A stretch of 53,757 nt of DNA, taken from assembly GCA_004292955.1 (NCBI GenBank), contig RDXX01000063.1:1-53757 (forward strand), in the 5' to 3' direction. Made by a program: the position numbers and the translations under genes. Below, piece by piece: positions 32,982 to 41,154 of the stretch. This stretch comes from Oscillatoriales cyanobacterium (GTDB taxonomy: Bacteria > Cyanobacteriota > Cyanobacteriia > Cyanobacteriales > Microcoleaceae). The number at the start of each line of letters is the position of its first letter. The stretch's first letter is position 1. The notes under the pieces were generated by a model. The model was not told the DNA's origin, did not search any database, and saw only the letters and a list, made by a program, of their open reading frames with translations.

Positions 32982-33776
32982 TTAAAGCCATCCCCGCAGG
33001 CGATATACGATTAAGCCGATGTATTCTTTTAGAGCTTTAGTAGATTGGTGTAGATAATAGGTATCCGGCAATAAGTCGAGGGCGAATGCTAGCCCGTTGC
33101 TTTGAGATGTGGCGATATCCTGCTGGGTTATCTGAAAATCTGTTGGTGCTGGGATTACTTTTATTCCCTGGCGCTGAAAAATCAAGAGGGATCGAGTCAT
33201 GTGCATCGCCGATGTCACTAGCAAAACGGGCTTTTTGATGTTTTTTGCGTCTAAGATTTGCCGCACGTTGACGGCATTTTGATAGGTGTTGTGGGAATCG
33301 GGATCTTGCAGAATTGCTGATGCCGGTATGCCCATTGTTTGGGCAATTTCTGCCATATCTGCCGATTCGGGAGAGCCCTCACCTTTCCAATCTACTCTAC
33401 CGCCACTGAGCACTAACAGGGGAGCTTTGCCTTGACGGTAAAGTCGGGAAGCGTATATTATACGATCGCCCGCTTCCCCCAATTCTACCCAAGGGCGGGG
33501 CGCTAGTCCTGCTTTCACACCGCCACCCAACACGATAATCGCTTCAGCTTGAGGGAACTCGGCGGTTGGTAAATTTTGCCATTCGAGCGATCGCACTAAC
33601 GATTTTGACACCCAACCGCTACTCCCAAGCAGTAAAATAATTAGAGCCCCAGCCATTGGTGCTGCCGCCCATTTGGGATGCTTCCAAAGCACGATTAAAG
33701 CCGCCATCATTAACAGGCAACTGAACCCCAAAGGATAAATAAACAGCGGTAAAAGTTTAGACAGAAATACAAACAT
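32982..33776 (-). CDS. YdcF/ElyC/SanA-family (DUF218) membrane protein
   Basis: 264 residues: two N-terminal transmembrane helices (about 7-30 and 38-58), then a Rossmann-like DUF218 domain with AIIVLGGGVKAG, RIIYASRLYRQGKAPLLVLSGG, SADMAEIAQTMGIP, DPDSHNTYQNA and VLLVTSAMHMTRS. The order matches ElyC-type proteins, which in E. coli act on envelope lipid-carrier metabolism; the exact reaction is unsettled. Single gene, with a MITE-like element and heptamer repeats upstream. Confidence 0.9.
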   Translation of the reverse strand: MFVFLSKLLPLFIYPLGFSCLLMMAALIVLWKHPKWAAAPMAGALIILLLGSSGWVSKSLVRSLEWQNLPTAEFPQAEAIIVLGGGVKAGLAPRPWVELGEAGDRIIYASRLYRQGKAPLLVLSGGRVDWKGEGSPESADMAEIAQTMGIPASAILQDPDSHNTYQNAVNVRQILDAKNIKKPVLLVTSAMHMTRSLLIFQRQGIKVIPAPTDFQITQQDIATSQSNGLAFALDLLPDTYYLHQSTKALKEYIGLIVYRLRGWL

Positions 33777-33814
33777 TCAGGAAGTAATTAAAATTGCTCG
33801 TTAGCGGGAATTCG

Positions 33815-33851
33815 GAATTCGGAATTGGGCATTGGGCATTGGGCATTGGGA
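33815..33851. repeat. Heptamer array (GGAATTC / GGGCATT)
   Basis: Units of GGAATTC then three GGGCATT units upstream of the ydcF-like gene. Confidence 0.8.
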
Positions 33852-33928
33852 ATTGGTAGAGTTATTGCCAAGATTTTATTAATAAGAAAACCACAGATTA
33901 AAGGCAGATGTACCGAGATAAACGCAGA

Positions 33929-34044
33929 TATGGCTTTTCTCAAAAAGATGAGGTATGACTGACAGCTTATATAACCACTAAACTCAGATAAACTCAGAGG
34001 GCTAAAGCCCAACAACGTACTTCATCTTTCTGAGAACCGCTATA
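33929..34044. mobile_element. TATAGC-type MITE-like element, copy D
   Basis: Ends TATGGCTTTTCTCAAAAAGA and ATCTTTCTGAGAACCGCTATA. The interior is in the reverse orientation relative to copies A and B: ATGACTGACAGCTTATATAA precedes the AGGGCTAAAGCCCAACAACG palindrome arm. Confidence 0.8.
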
Positions 34045-34116
34045 TTTTTAAAATAGGCAAGCTTGGGAGTGGCAGGGATCTGCTAACTATTTTGGTCTAA
34101 AAGTTTAATTTTTATG

Positions 34117-34164
34117 ATTGAGTTTTGAAGTTTACACTGTTAAAATTAAAGCTCAAAACTCAAT
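34117..34164 (-). terminator. Hairpin downstream of the 108-residue membrane protein gene
   Basis: ATTGAGTTTTGA and TCAAAACTCAAT form a 12-bp stem about 20 bp past the stop at 34183. On the minus strand it is followed by CATAAAAATTAAAC rather than a clean U-run, so termination strength is uncertain. Confidence 0.5.
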
Positions 34165-34182
34165 ACTAAAAACAAATCGGTG

Positions 34183-34506
34183 CTAGCGACGATCCTCAGG
34201 CTCTGATAGCCAGTCAAAGAATGAAGTAGGCTCACGCCGGGAGGTTTTGTATTTATGCCCGTCTACTTCCACGACTTCTTTATTGAGGATAGCATCCGAG
34301 GTTTTCTCCTTGGAACGTGTATTCGGGTTGAGTAGTAGTTCATTGTGCCACCAAGCAACCATTAAGCCTGCTGCCACGCCGCCGAGGACACCAAGGCCAA
34401 TACTCACGGGCAGACTACATCCTACTAAGCGAAACCCAACGGTAAACAACACGAACCAGATCAGCGCGGGGTTAAACCCCTTGGAGTCTCCGTTAAATTT
34501 TGCCAT
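34183..34506 (-). CDS. Small two-span membrane protein, conserved hypothetical
   Basis: 107 residues from ATG 34506 (MAKFNGDSKGFNPALIWFVL). Two hydrophobic segments (about 13-30 and 34-57, the second glycine-rich: SIGLGVLGGVAAGLMVAWW) are followed by a charged cytoplasmic tail with VVEVDGHKYKTSRREPTSFFDWL. It looks like a cyanobacterial membrane protein of unknown function. A few non-conserved codons upstream (to 34515) were not included. Confidence 0.7.
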   Translation of the reverse strand: MAKFNGDSKGFNPALIWFVLFTVGFRLVGCSLPVSIGLGVLGGVAAGLMVAWWHNELLLNPNTRSKEKTSDAILNKEVVEVDGHKYKTSRREPTSFFDWLSEPEDRR

Positions 34507-34593
34507 GAGCTGCAAGTTATTTTTGTAATAATACAGAAAGATATTGACAATATTAGCAGAGAATGAAATTCATCGCGGGCGATCGCACTCCAA

Positions 34594-36153
34594 CTACTTC
34601 CCACAAATCAAATTTAATTGTACATCTAAGTCTTGTGCGGTATCTACAACGTTTAGAGAAATTTGCTCTAATTGTGTAAAAGGTTCTGCTTCTGCTTGCT
34701 GCGAGGTCAATAGTTCTGCTGTGGCGTCGGCAATATCGCCTCTGCGCTGTTGCAGTCGTTGTCGCAATACTGCCATTGGTGCGGTGCAGTAAACGATTTG
34801 CAGGGGCAAGCCGTGGGATTGAGCCAGATTCATCGCATCGGTTCTCCAGTTTTGGCGATCGAACTTAGCATCTAAAATCACATCCCAACCTCGGTCAGCC
34901 AGCATTATCCCCAACTCTAACAATCTACCATAAGTCCGTGCCGTCATCTCATCCGAGTACAAATCTTGACCACCGCGTTCATTTAAAGGAATTCCCCCTA
35001 AATGTTTGCGAACAGCATCGGATCTAATGTGAATCGCCCCAGTGTGGCGGGCCAAATATCGAGCCGCTGTACTTTTCCCAGAACCAGACAAACCAGACAT
35101 CAAAGTTAACTTTCCCGAGCGCGGCTTTGTGTATTCCCAAGCCAGTTTGTAGTAATGAGCGGCACTCTGTGAAATCTGTGCTTTTTCATTAGTAGAAACC
35201 GCTTCATCGTCCAACATTAACGAAGTTACTTTTGCTCTCACATAAGCTTGACGGCTCAAATACAGCGGCAGCACTTGCAGTCCTTCCCAATCGCCTGTTT
35301 GTTCGACGTAAGTATTGAGAAAAACATTTCCTAAATCTCTGCGCCCCCGCGATTCCAAATCCATGACGGTGAAAGCAATATCGTACATGACATCCACAAA
35401 GCGAAAATGCTCGTTAAATTCAATGCAGTCAAACAGCAATATTTTATCTTGCCACCAAGCGATGTTCCGCAAGTGCAAATCTCCGTGACACTCGCGAATT
35501 TTATTGTTAGCAATCCGTCGCTCGAACAAGTCTTGATTTTCATCAAAAAACGCATCAGTATAATCTTTAGTTTCCCGATATTGACTCGCAGTCTGCGGCC
35601 CGCCGATATATTTTTGGGAAATCCGGTAGTTGTTATCTATTGCTGTACGAATCTGAGTGACTTCGCCAAATTTGCGAATGTAGCTATTACTAACTGCCCT
35701 GCTGTGAAACCTAGCAACTTCGCGCCCTAAGTCTGCCATAATTTGCTCGGTCAATAGTCCGTGTTCCAACAAACTGAGCAACAGTGAATCTTGAGGAAAC
35801 TGCCGCATTTTAAGCGCGTATTCTACAGCAACTTGGGTGGGATTTACATCTGGTGAATTACTGCCAAATTGAAACGCATCGCCACTTTGAATAATTGGCA
35901 AAACTTCGAGATAAATTTCCGGTGCTGTGCGTCGGTTCATTTCCAATTCTTGGATGCAGAAATGCTGCCGTTTCTCCACAGTCGAATAGTCCAAAAAGCC
36001 AAAATCGACTGGCTTCTTGATTTTGTAAGTATAATCTCCAGTCAGCAGGACAAAGGAAATGTGAGTCTGAATTAGTTGCACTGGTTCTGTCACCCCGTGC
36101 GGGTAAAACCCGGGCTGCAACATCTGCTGAATCAGAGGTGGGAGACAAGTCAT
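34594..36153 (-). CDS. Bifunctional APH-like kinase / P-loop kinase fusion
   Basis: 519 residues. The N-terminal half (about 10-335) is an aminoglycoside-phosphotransferase-like fold: THISFVLLTGDYTYKIKKPV, catalytic loop IRECHGDLHLRNIAW, and metal DCIEFNEHFRFVDVMYDIAF. The C-terminal half (about 345-515) is a zeta-toxin/gluconate-kinase-like P-loop domain: LTLMSGLSGSGKSTAARYLA, IHIRSDAVRKHL, VILDAKFDRQNWR. This fusion is widespread in bacteria, usually annotated as bifunctional aminoglycoside phosphotransferase/ATP-binding protein; its true substrate is unknown and it should not be read as drug resistance. Divergent from the PfkB gene. Confidence 0.9.
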   Translation of the reverse strand: MTCLPPLIQQMLQPGFYPHGVTEPVQLIQTHISFVLLTGDYTYKIKKPVDFGFLDYSTVEKRQHFCIQELEMNRRTAPEIYLEVLPIIQSGDAFQFGSNSPDVNPTQVAVEYALKMRQFPQDSLLLSLLEHGLLTEQIMADLGREVARFHSRAVSNSYIRKFGEVTQIRTAIDNNYRISQKYIGGPQTASQYRETKDYTDAFFDENQDLFERRIANNKIRECHGDLHLRNIAWWQDKILLFDCIEFNEHFRFVDVMYDIAFTVMDLESRGRRDLGNVFLNTYVEQTGDWEGLQVLPLYLSRQAYVRAKVTSLMLDDEAVSTNEKAQISQSAAHYYKLAWEYTKPRSGKLTLMSGLSGSGKSTAARYLARHTGAIHIRSDAVRKHLGGIPLNERGGQDLYSDEMTARTYGRLLELGIMLADRGWDVILDAKFDRQNWRTDAMNLAQSHGLPLQIVYCTAPMAVLRQRLQQRRGDIADATAELLTSQQAEAEPFTQLEQISLNVVDTAQDLDVQLNLICGK

Positions 36154-36159
36154 ATCGAT

Positions 36160-36262
36160 TTTGGATTTTAGATTTTAGATTTTGGATTGAGGATTTTTAG
36201 ATTGGGGATTGGGGATTTTTAGATTGGGGATTGGGGATTGGGGATTGAGGATTTGGATTTGG
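36160..36262. repeat. Heptamer arrays (GATTTTA)n and (GGGGATT)n
   Basis: Three GATTTTA units, then interspersed GGGGATT and TTTTAGA units filling the space between divergent genes. Confidence 0.9.
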
Positions 36263-36332
36263 GGATGCAAGGATATTGACTTTCATCCGATTTATTATAG
36301 AGTTGATAGTTAGTGTAAACCAAAAATTAGTG

Positions 36333-37349
36333 ATGACAGAAAACAATCAAGAATCCGGTTCCGTAGATGTGTTTGGCGTGGGCAATGCCCTTGTAGACAT
36401 CCTAGCATTAGTCGAAGATGATTTTGTGGTCAAGCACGGGCTGAATCGCGGCGCGATGACGCTGATGAATTCGGAAACACAGGGGGGAATTTTGCACGAT
36501 TTGGAACACAATTCGCTGCAAATGCGATCGGGGGGTTCTGCGGCAAATACGATGATTGGTTTGGCTCAGAGTGGCGGTAAAGGCTATTATTCGGGGAAGG
36601 TTGCTAAGGATACTAACGGCGAATTTTACCGCCAAGATTTGCTGGAGGCTGGGATTGATTTTAATGTGCATCCTGCTACTGAGTCGAATGGGCCCACGGG
36701 TACTTGTGTCGTGCTGACTACGCCGGATGCGGAACGCACGCTGTGTACTAATTTGGGGGTTTCTACTACTCTGGCGGCGACTGATATTGATGTCGATCGC
36801 CTGTCTCATTGCAAGTACAGTTATGTTGAGGGCTATCTTTGGGATGCGACCGAGCCCAGAAAGGCTAGTATTGAGACGATGGAACAGTCTAAGCGTCTGG
36901 GTGTGAAGGTGGCTTTTACTTTTTCGGATGGCTTTTTGGTCGATCGATTTGCGGATGATTTTCACAAGGTGGTTTCGGAATATTGCGATGTCATTTTTTG
37001 CAACTCTGACGAAGTTCGGAGCTTTTTCAAGGAGGAATCTCTGGAAGAGTGCGCTCGCAAGATGAGCGAGATTTCGGATTTGGCTTTTATCACAAATGGG
37101 GACAAAGGCTGCATGGTGGTGGAAAACAAACAGATTGTAGATGTGGCTGGATTTCCCGTAAAGGCGATCGATACTGTGGGTGCTGGCGATGCTTTTGCAG
37201 GCGGTGTTTTGTTTGGAATTACTAATGGTTTGAGCGCTGAAAAAGCGGCTCGTTGGGGCAATTATTTGGCTTCAATGGTGGTGCAGATTCACGGCCCTCG
37301 TCTTGAGGGTTCTCAGGCTCATTTGCTGAACCAGGTGATTTCTGGTTAG
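36333..37349 (+). CDS. PfkB-family sugar/nucleoside kinase (adenosine kinase-like)
   Basis: 338 residues from ATG 36333 (MTENNQESGSVDVFGVGNAL). Ribokinase fold with GVGNALVDILA near the N-terminus, substrate-lid MRSGGSAANTMIGLAQSGGK (PfkB signature 1), TGTCVVLTTPDAERTLCTNLG, and the catalytic AIDTVGAGDAFAGGVLFG (signature 2, with the catalytic Asp in GAGDAFAGG). The closest named relatives are adenosine kinases and cyanobacterial sugar kinases of this length. Substrate cannot be read from sequence. Single gene. Confidence 0.9.
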   Translation: MTENNQESGSVDVFGVGNALVDILALVEDDFVVKHGLNRGAMTLMNSETQGGILHDLEHNSLQMRSGGSAANTMIGLAQSGGKGYYSGKVAKDTNGEFYRQDLLEAGIDFNVHPATESNGPTGTCVVLTTPDAERTLCTNLGVSTTLAATDIDVDRLSHCKYSYVEGYLWDATEPRKASIETMEQSKRLGVKVAFTFSDGFLVDRFADDFHKVVSEYCDVIFCNSDEVRSFFKEESLEECARKMSEISDLAFITNGDKGCMVVENKQIVDVAGFPVKAIDTVGAGDAFAGGVLFGITNGLSAEKAARWGNYLASMVVQIHGPRLEGSQAHLLNQVISG

Positions 37350-37486
37350 TAGTTGAAAATGGCGATCGCACTTTTTGTCGTAAGGGGCGATCGCCTGTGG
37401 AACTAATCGGATATAAATACATTAATCTACTACTTCAAAGGACAAGGAGAAGTTACCTAAAACGTTCTGTCAGAGTGAAAACAGTT

Positions 37487-37680
37487 TTATGGTGGAAAGT
37501 AGCGATAAATATCTTTCCGGTGAAGCACCCTGGCAAAAGTAACAGTTTCGCCATCAAAATAAAAACCTATTCGATAGTCACCAATCCGAAGCTGATAGGC
37601 ATTATCATCCCCTTTCAATTTTTTCAAGTTAATAATTGCCTGTAATATCAAGTCCGGTCGATTAACATAACAAAAATTGT
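37487..37680 (-). pseudogene. RelE/ParE-type toxin C-terminal remnant
   Basis: The conserved C-terminal half of a RelE-like toxin, AIINLKKLKGDDNAYQLRIG then DYRIGFYFDGETVTFARVLHRKDIYRYFP, is preserved. The N-terminal third is replaced by the palindromic repeat at 37681-37735, whose translation gives an unrelated leader. No antitoxin is adjacent. The remnant lies about 180 bp upstream of the RNA end-repair gene, in the opposite orientation. Toxins of this type cleave mRNA on ribosomes; this copy is probably inactive, since it lacks the first helix and strand. Confidence 0.7.
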
Positions 37681-37735
37681 TCGTAGTGTGGACTTTAGTC
37701 CGCAGTATGTTGCGGACTAAAGTCCACACTACGAA
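37681..37735. repeat. Dispersed palindrome (TTCGTAGTGTGGACTTTAGTCC)
   Basis: Inverted repeat GTAGTGTGGACTTTAGTCCG / CGGACTAAAGTCCACACTAC with an 11-base centre. It truncates the RelE-like gene and lies in the upstream region of the RNA-repair gene. Confidence 0.9.
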
Positions 37736-37860
37736 CCTTCAATGGGAAATGGGAATAAGCTACCTTATCGACACCCATCGCACCCGACACGATCGCCTTT
37801 TTCGTGTAGTACAGTATAGTTATATTCGTGTTATACGCGTAACTATAACCGCATCATGCC

Positions 37861-40800
37861 ATGTCACAGCCAAAGTCCCCAAAACCCAAAATGGCGACAA
37901 TCCGCGAGATTTACGATCGCATTTTATGGGATAGTCGTTTAGACCATCGTGCCTTTAGCCTTGGTTTTAGCGATCGCATTTCTGGTAATATGCGGGAAAA
38001 GCCTTTGTCAGAATGGGCAGTCGATGGCGATATTCCCTGGCATCGGATTCGTTATGTTAAATGTGGGGAAACAATTGTTTGGGATCGCGATCGGCTGGTA
38101 GACTTGTTTACTACTGGAGAATTACCAGTCGCGGCATGGGTTGTCGCCACGGAAAATATAGAATCGGCAAACCAGCAACTGCAAATCGATCCTCAACAAT
38201 CAAATCCCACCTTTGTGAAAGACTTCCCGACTAGATCTATTTACCAATACAATCAACAAAATTGGCAAGCCAGGAATTTGCCCTTAGAGTCGGTAACGAT
38301 AACCAGATTAAAAATTGTCAGTTATAACGTATTATCAGATCTCTACGAGTCAGAACTTACCGAGACAGCCCAGCGAATTCCGATAATTATAGAGCATCTG
38401 CGTCAGTGTGATGCCGATATTATCGCCCTTCAAGAAGTAACACCGCGTTTATTAGAAAAATTATTAGCTGAGGATTGGGTTCAGGCTTATCATATCTCCG
38501 AATCTCCCCAAGGCGAAACGCTGGAATGGCACGGTTTATTAGTGCTATCGCGATTGCCATTTACTTTAGTAGAATATCGCTACTCGCCACGGAAGCGGGT
38601 ATTAGTAGGAAAGTGGTTGCTGAATAGTAAAACTCTCAATGTCGCCGCCGTCCATTTCACCAGCGATTACAATAAAAATTCTGAAAAAGTCAGGTATAAG
38701 CAACTTAATATCTTGCTAGAATACCTAAACTCACAGCCGGGAGATTGTCTAATTGTTGGCGATTTCAATGCCAAAGACAACGAACCAGCAGAGATATTAA
38801 CGACAAACAATTTTATCGATCTTTGGCAAACACTGCATCCCGAAGATCCGGGATACACTTTCCATCCCCAGGCTAATCCTTTGGCAGCATTAATGAGTCT
38901 AACTGGACTTGCGGGACGGTTAGATAGGATGATGTTACGGAGTCAGAACCGAGATTGGATATCTCGTCAAATAGAATTATTTGCCTGCAATCCCATACCA
39001 GATACAGAAGGAAAAATCTATCCCTCAGATCATTTTGGTCTCCTCACCCAACTAGAATCCATCACCTGTTTGCAAACCATCTCACCTGTCTATAAAAGTG
39101 CAGTTGTCATCATTCCACCGGATGACATTTTACCTGCAATTCAAAGTATTCGCCGCCGTTGCGATCGGCAATTTCATCGTTGGATGCCTCATATCAATAT
39201 AATATATGGTTTTCTGCCAGAATCATATTTTTCAGAAGCAGCAGCAGCCATTACCCAAGCACTGACAAAACTAGAACCATTTACTATAACTTTATCAAAC
39301 TTTGAAACTTTCACGCACTCTTCTAGCTGTACGGCATGGTTAAATCCGATTCCTCAACCTGCCGATCCACTGCATCAATTACAAGCAATACTTCAACAAA
39401 TATTTCCGCAATGTGATGAACAAAGTAGCAAATCAGCTAACGGATTCACACCCCATTTAACTGTAGGTCAATTTGACACAACCGAAGTCGCCAAAACCGA
39501 ACTTTCCCAATGGCATCCAGTCAAATTTCAAGTAGACTCGATCGCCCTAATTAGCCGTCGCGATAACGAACCATTCGAGATTAGATATCGGATACCTTTA
39601 AAATCGGCAACTCCCCCAGAAAATCCCGGCGCAAAAACACGAGAAAATGAGTCTAACTTATCACTAATACAAATAATCAACCAACTCGATCCAAAACTAA
39701 GCCAAACACAGACACTGCATCAAGAACTAATTCAGTCGATCGTCACCCAAGCCTGTCAAGAATGTTTAGGCTACCAACCATTATTACAGCAAATTGGATC
39801 GGCGCGGATCGGCATACAAAGCAGCCACAGCGATTTAGATTTACTTTGTATAATTCCTGCCCCTTTAACAGGAGAAACATTCCTCAAACAGGTACAAACT
39901 AGATTAGCAGGATTGTGCTATTGCTCCCAACTGGTAAAATCGGGGAGAGTACCAGTATTGAGAATGGAAATAGAAGGAGTGGCAGTCGATTTACTCTCTG
40001 CCACAACCCTCGGACAATTCCAGATAATTGAACCATTATCTCAAGAGGCTAGACCATTTTTTGATGCCGTCAGTTGGAGTGCCGTAGTAGGTGCTTTGGA
40101 AGCGGATTTAATGGTAGATACAGTCAGCCAACATTTGTCCTGGGATTTATTTATAAACTTGTTAAGGGCGGTGCGAACCTGGGCGAAAGCACGTCAGATT
40201 CACGGTAATGCTTGGGGATTTCTCGGTAATTTTTCTTGGGCATTACTGACAGCTTGGAGTTCTATTCATAGCGAACACTTAAACCTAGATATATTACTTG
40301 CTCATTTTTTCCAAATCCTCAGCCAACACGATTGGACTCAACCAATAGCATTAACTGAAGCCGGAACACAGTATCAAGTACAAAAATCGCGGGAATGGTT
40401 GCCTGTAATTACATCGATCGCACCTTGTCAAAACAGTACCAGAAATGTCACGCGATCGACCGCAGAAATATTGCGCCGCGAATTGGGTCGCGGTGCAGAA
40501 ATTGCGTCGGAAGTATTGGCGGGAAATACCACTTGGACAACTCTATTTGAGTCCGTTGATTTACTGGAACAATCAAATGCGTTTTTAGTATTGACGGTAA
40601 GTAGTGCAGAAGTTGGTAATTTAGAAAAATGCGGCGGCTGGATTGAAGGTCACATAATTGGATTAGCGATCGATTTAGAGCAAAAACTAAATATTTCTGT
40701 CAGACCTTGGCCTGGAATTCGGAGAAGGCAAAATCTAGTTAGTGTCGTGCTAGGTATCATCTGTAATATAGATGAAGATTCTGGTGCGATCGCCCAAATT

Positions 40801-40926
40801 AGCAATGAGTTTATCGATCGGTTCAATGCTGCTAACGATTGTAGCAGTATCTTGCAGATCGAGTTGTGCGATCGCGACTCATATCATGTCCAGTCGGGTT
40901 GGTCACATTGTACCTCATCTACCTGA
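37861..40926 (+). CDS. Four-domain RNA end-repair protein: MJ1316/DUF504 - EEP - 2H - poly(A) polymerase
   Basis: 1021 residues. Domain 1 (12-88): MJ1316/DUF504, proposed to recognise RNA cyclic or phosphorylated ends (IREIYDRILWD, IPWHRIRYVKCGETIVWDR). Domain 2 (148-400): endonuclease/exonuclease/phosphatase, with N156 (SYNVLSD), E192 (QEVT), D301/N303 (GDFNAKD) and D390/H391 (SDHFG). Domain 3 (410-580): 2H phosphoesterase/LigT-like, with PHINIIYGF (H444, Asn in place of the usual Thr/Ser) and PHLTVGQF (H532, T534). Domain 4 (600-1015): eukaryote-like poly(A) polymerase, with GSARIGIQSSHSDLD (D658, D660), VAVDLL (D710), and the central-domain stretch LRAVRTWAKARQ...WGFLGNFSWALLTAW. Start at ATG 37861; ATG 37891 is also possible. 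The stop lies in a solo MITE terminus. Domain calls are strong; the pathway is inferred. Confidence 0.93.
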   Translation: MSQPKSPKPKMATIREIYDRILWDSRLDHRAFSLGFSDRISGNMREKPLSEWAVDGDIPWHRIRYVKCGETIVWDRDRLVDLFTTGELPVAAWVVATENIESANQQLQIDPQQSNPTFVKDFPTRSIYQYNQQNWQARNLPLESVTITRLKIVSYNVLSDLYESELTETAQRIPIIIEHLRQCDADIIALQEVTPRLLEKLLAEDWVQAYHISESPQGETLEWHGLLVLSRLPFTLVEYRYSPRKRVLVGKWLLNSKTLNVAAVHFTSDYNKNSEKVRYKQLNILLEYLNSQPGDCLIVGDFNAKDNEPAEILTTNNFIDLWQTLHPEDPGYTFHPQANPLAALMSLTGLAGRLDRMMLRSQNRDWISRQIELFACNPIPDTEGKIYPSDHFGLLTQLESITCLQTISPVYKSAVVIIPPDDILPAIQSIRRRCDRQFHRWMPHINIIYGFLPESYFSEAAAAITQALTKLEPFTITLSNFETFTHSSSCTAWLNPIPQPADPLHQLQAILQQIFPQCDEQSSKSANGFTPHLTVGQFDTTEVAKTELSQWHPVKFQVDSIALISRRDNEPFEIRYRIPLKSATPPENPGAKTRENESNLSLIQIINQLDPKLSQTQTLHQELIQSIVTQACQECLGYQPLLQQIGSARIGIQSSHSDLDLLCIIPAPLTGETFLKQVQTRLAGLCYCSQLVKSGRVPVLRMEIEGVAVDLLSATTLGQFQIIEPLSQEARPFFDAVSWSAVVGALEADLMVDTVSQHLSWDLFINLLRAVRTWAKARQIHGNAWGFLGNFSWALLTAWSSIHSEHLNLDILLAHFFQILSQHDWTQPIALTEAGTQYQVQKSREWLPVITSIAPCQNSTRNVTRSTAEILRRELGRGAEIASEVLAGNTTWTTLFESVDLLEQSNAFLVLTVSSAEVGNLEKCGGWIEGHIIGLAIDLEQKLNISVRPWPGIRRRQNLVSVVLGIICNIDEDSGAIAQISNEFIDRFNAANDCSSILQIELCDRDSYHVQSGWSHCTSST

Positions 40927-40937
40927 GAAAGGCTACA
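40911..40937. repeat. Solo terminal repeat of the TATAGC-type MITE
   Basis: TACCTCATCTACCTGAGAAAGGCTAC matches the right terminus of the MITE copies. It overlaps the last four codons of the RNA-repair gene and contains its TGA stop (40924-40926). Confidence 0.7.
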
Positions 40938-41154
40938 GAACCCATTTGACATCTTTTCTTGAACAAGAAAGGCAGATCGATCGGTCGTCTGGTGTAACTC
41001 AATGGTAAAATTGTAATTCAACTGTAGCGCTCCGATGAATTTGCATCCTACATTCCCAAATAAAAACTCAAATTAGCGCCTCCACCGAGTCACTAACCTA
41101 CCAGCGTTATCTGCGCCTAGCAGTTTTTAAAGAAATGGATTTACCAAAATTTTT

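Noticed and set aside
34594..36153. Reading the APH-like gene as an antibiotic resistance determinant
   Set aside because: The fusion to a P-loop kinase is a widespread housekeeping-type architecture with unknown substrate; sequence gives no support for drug modification.
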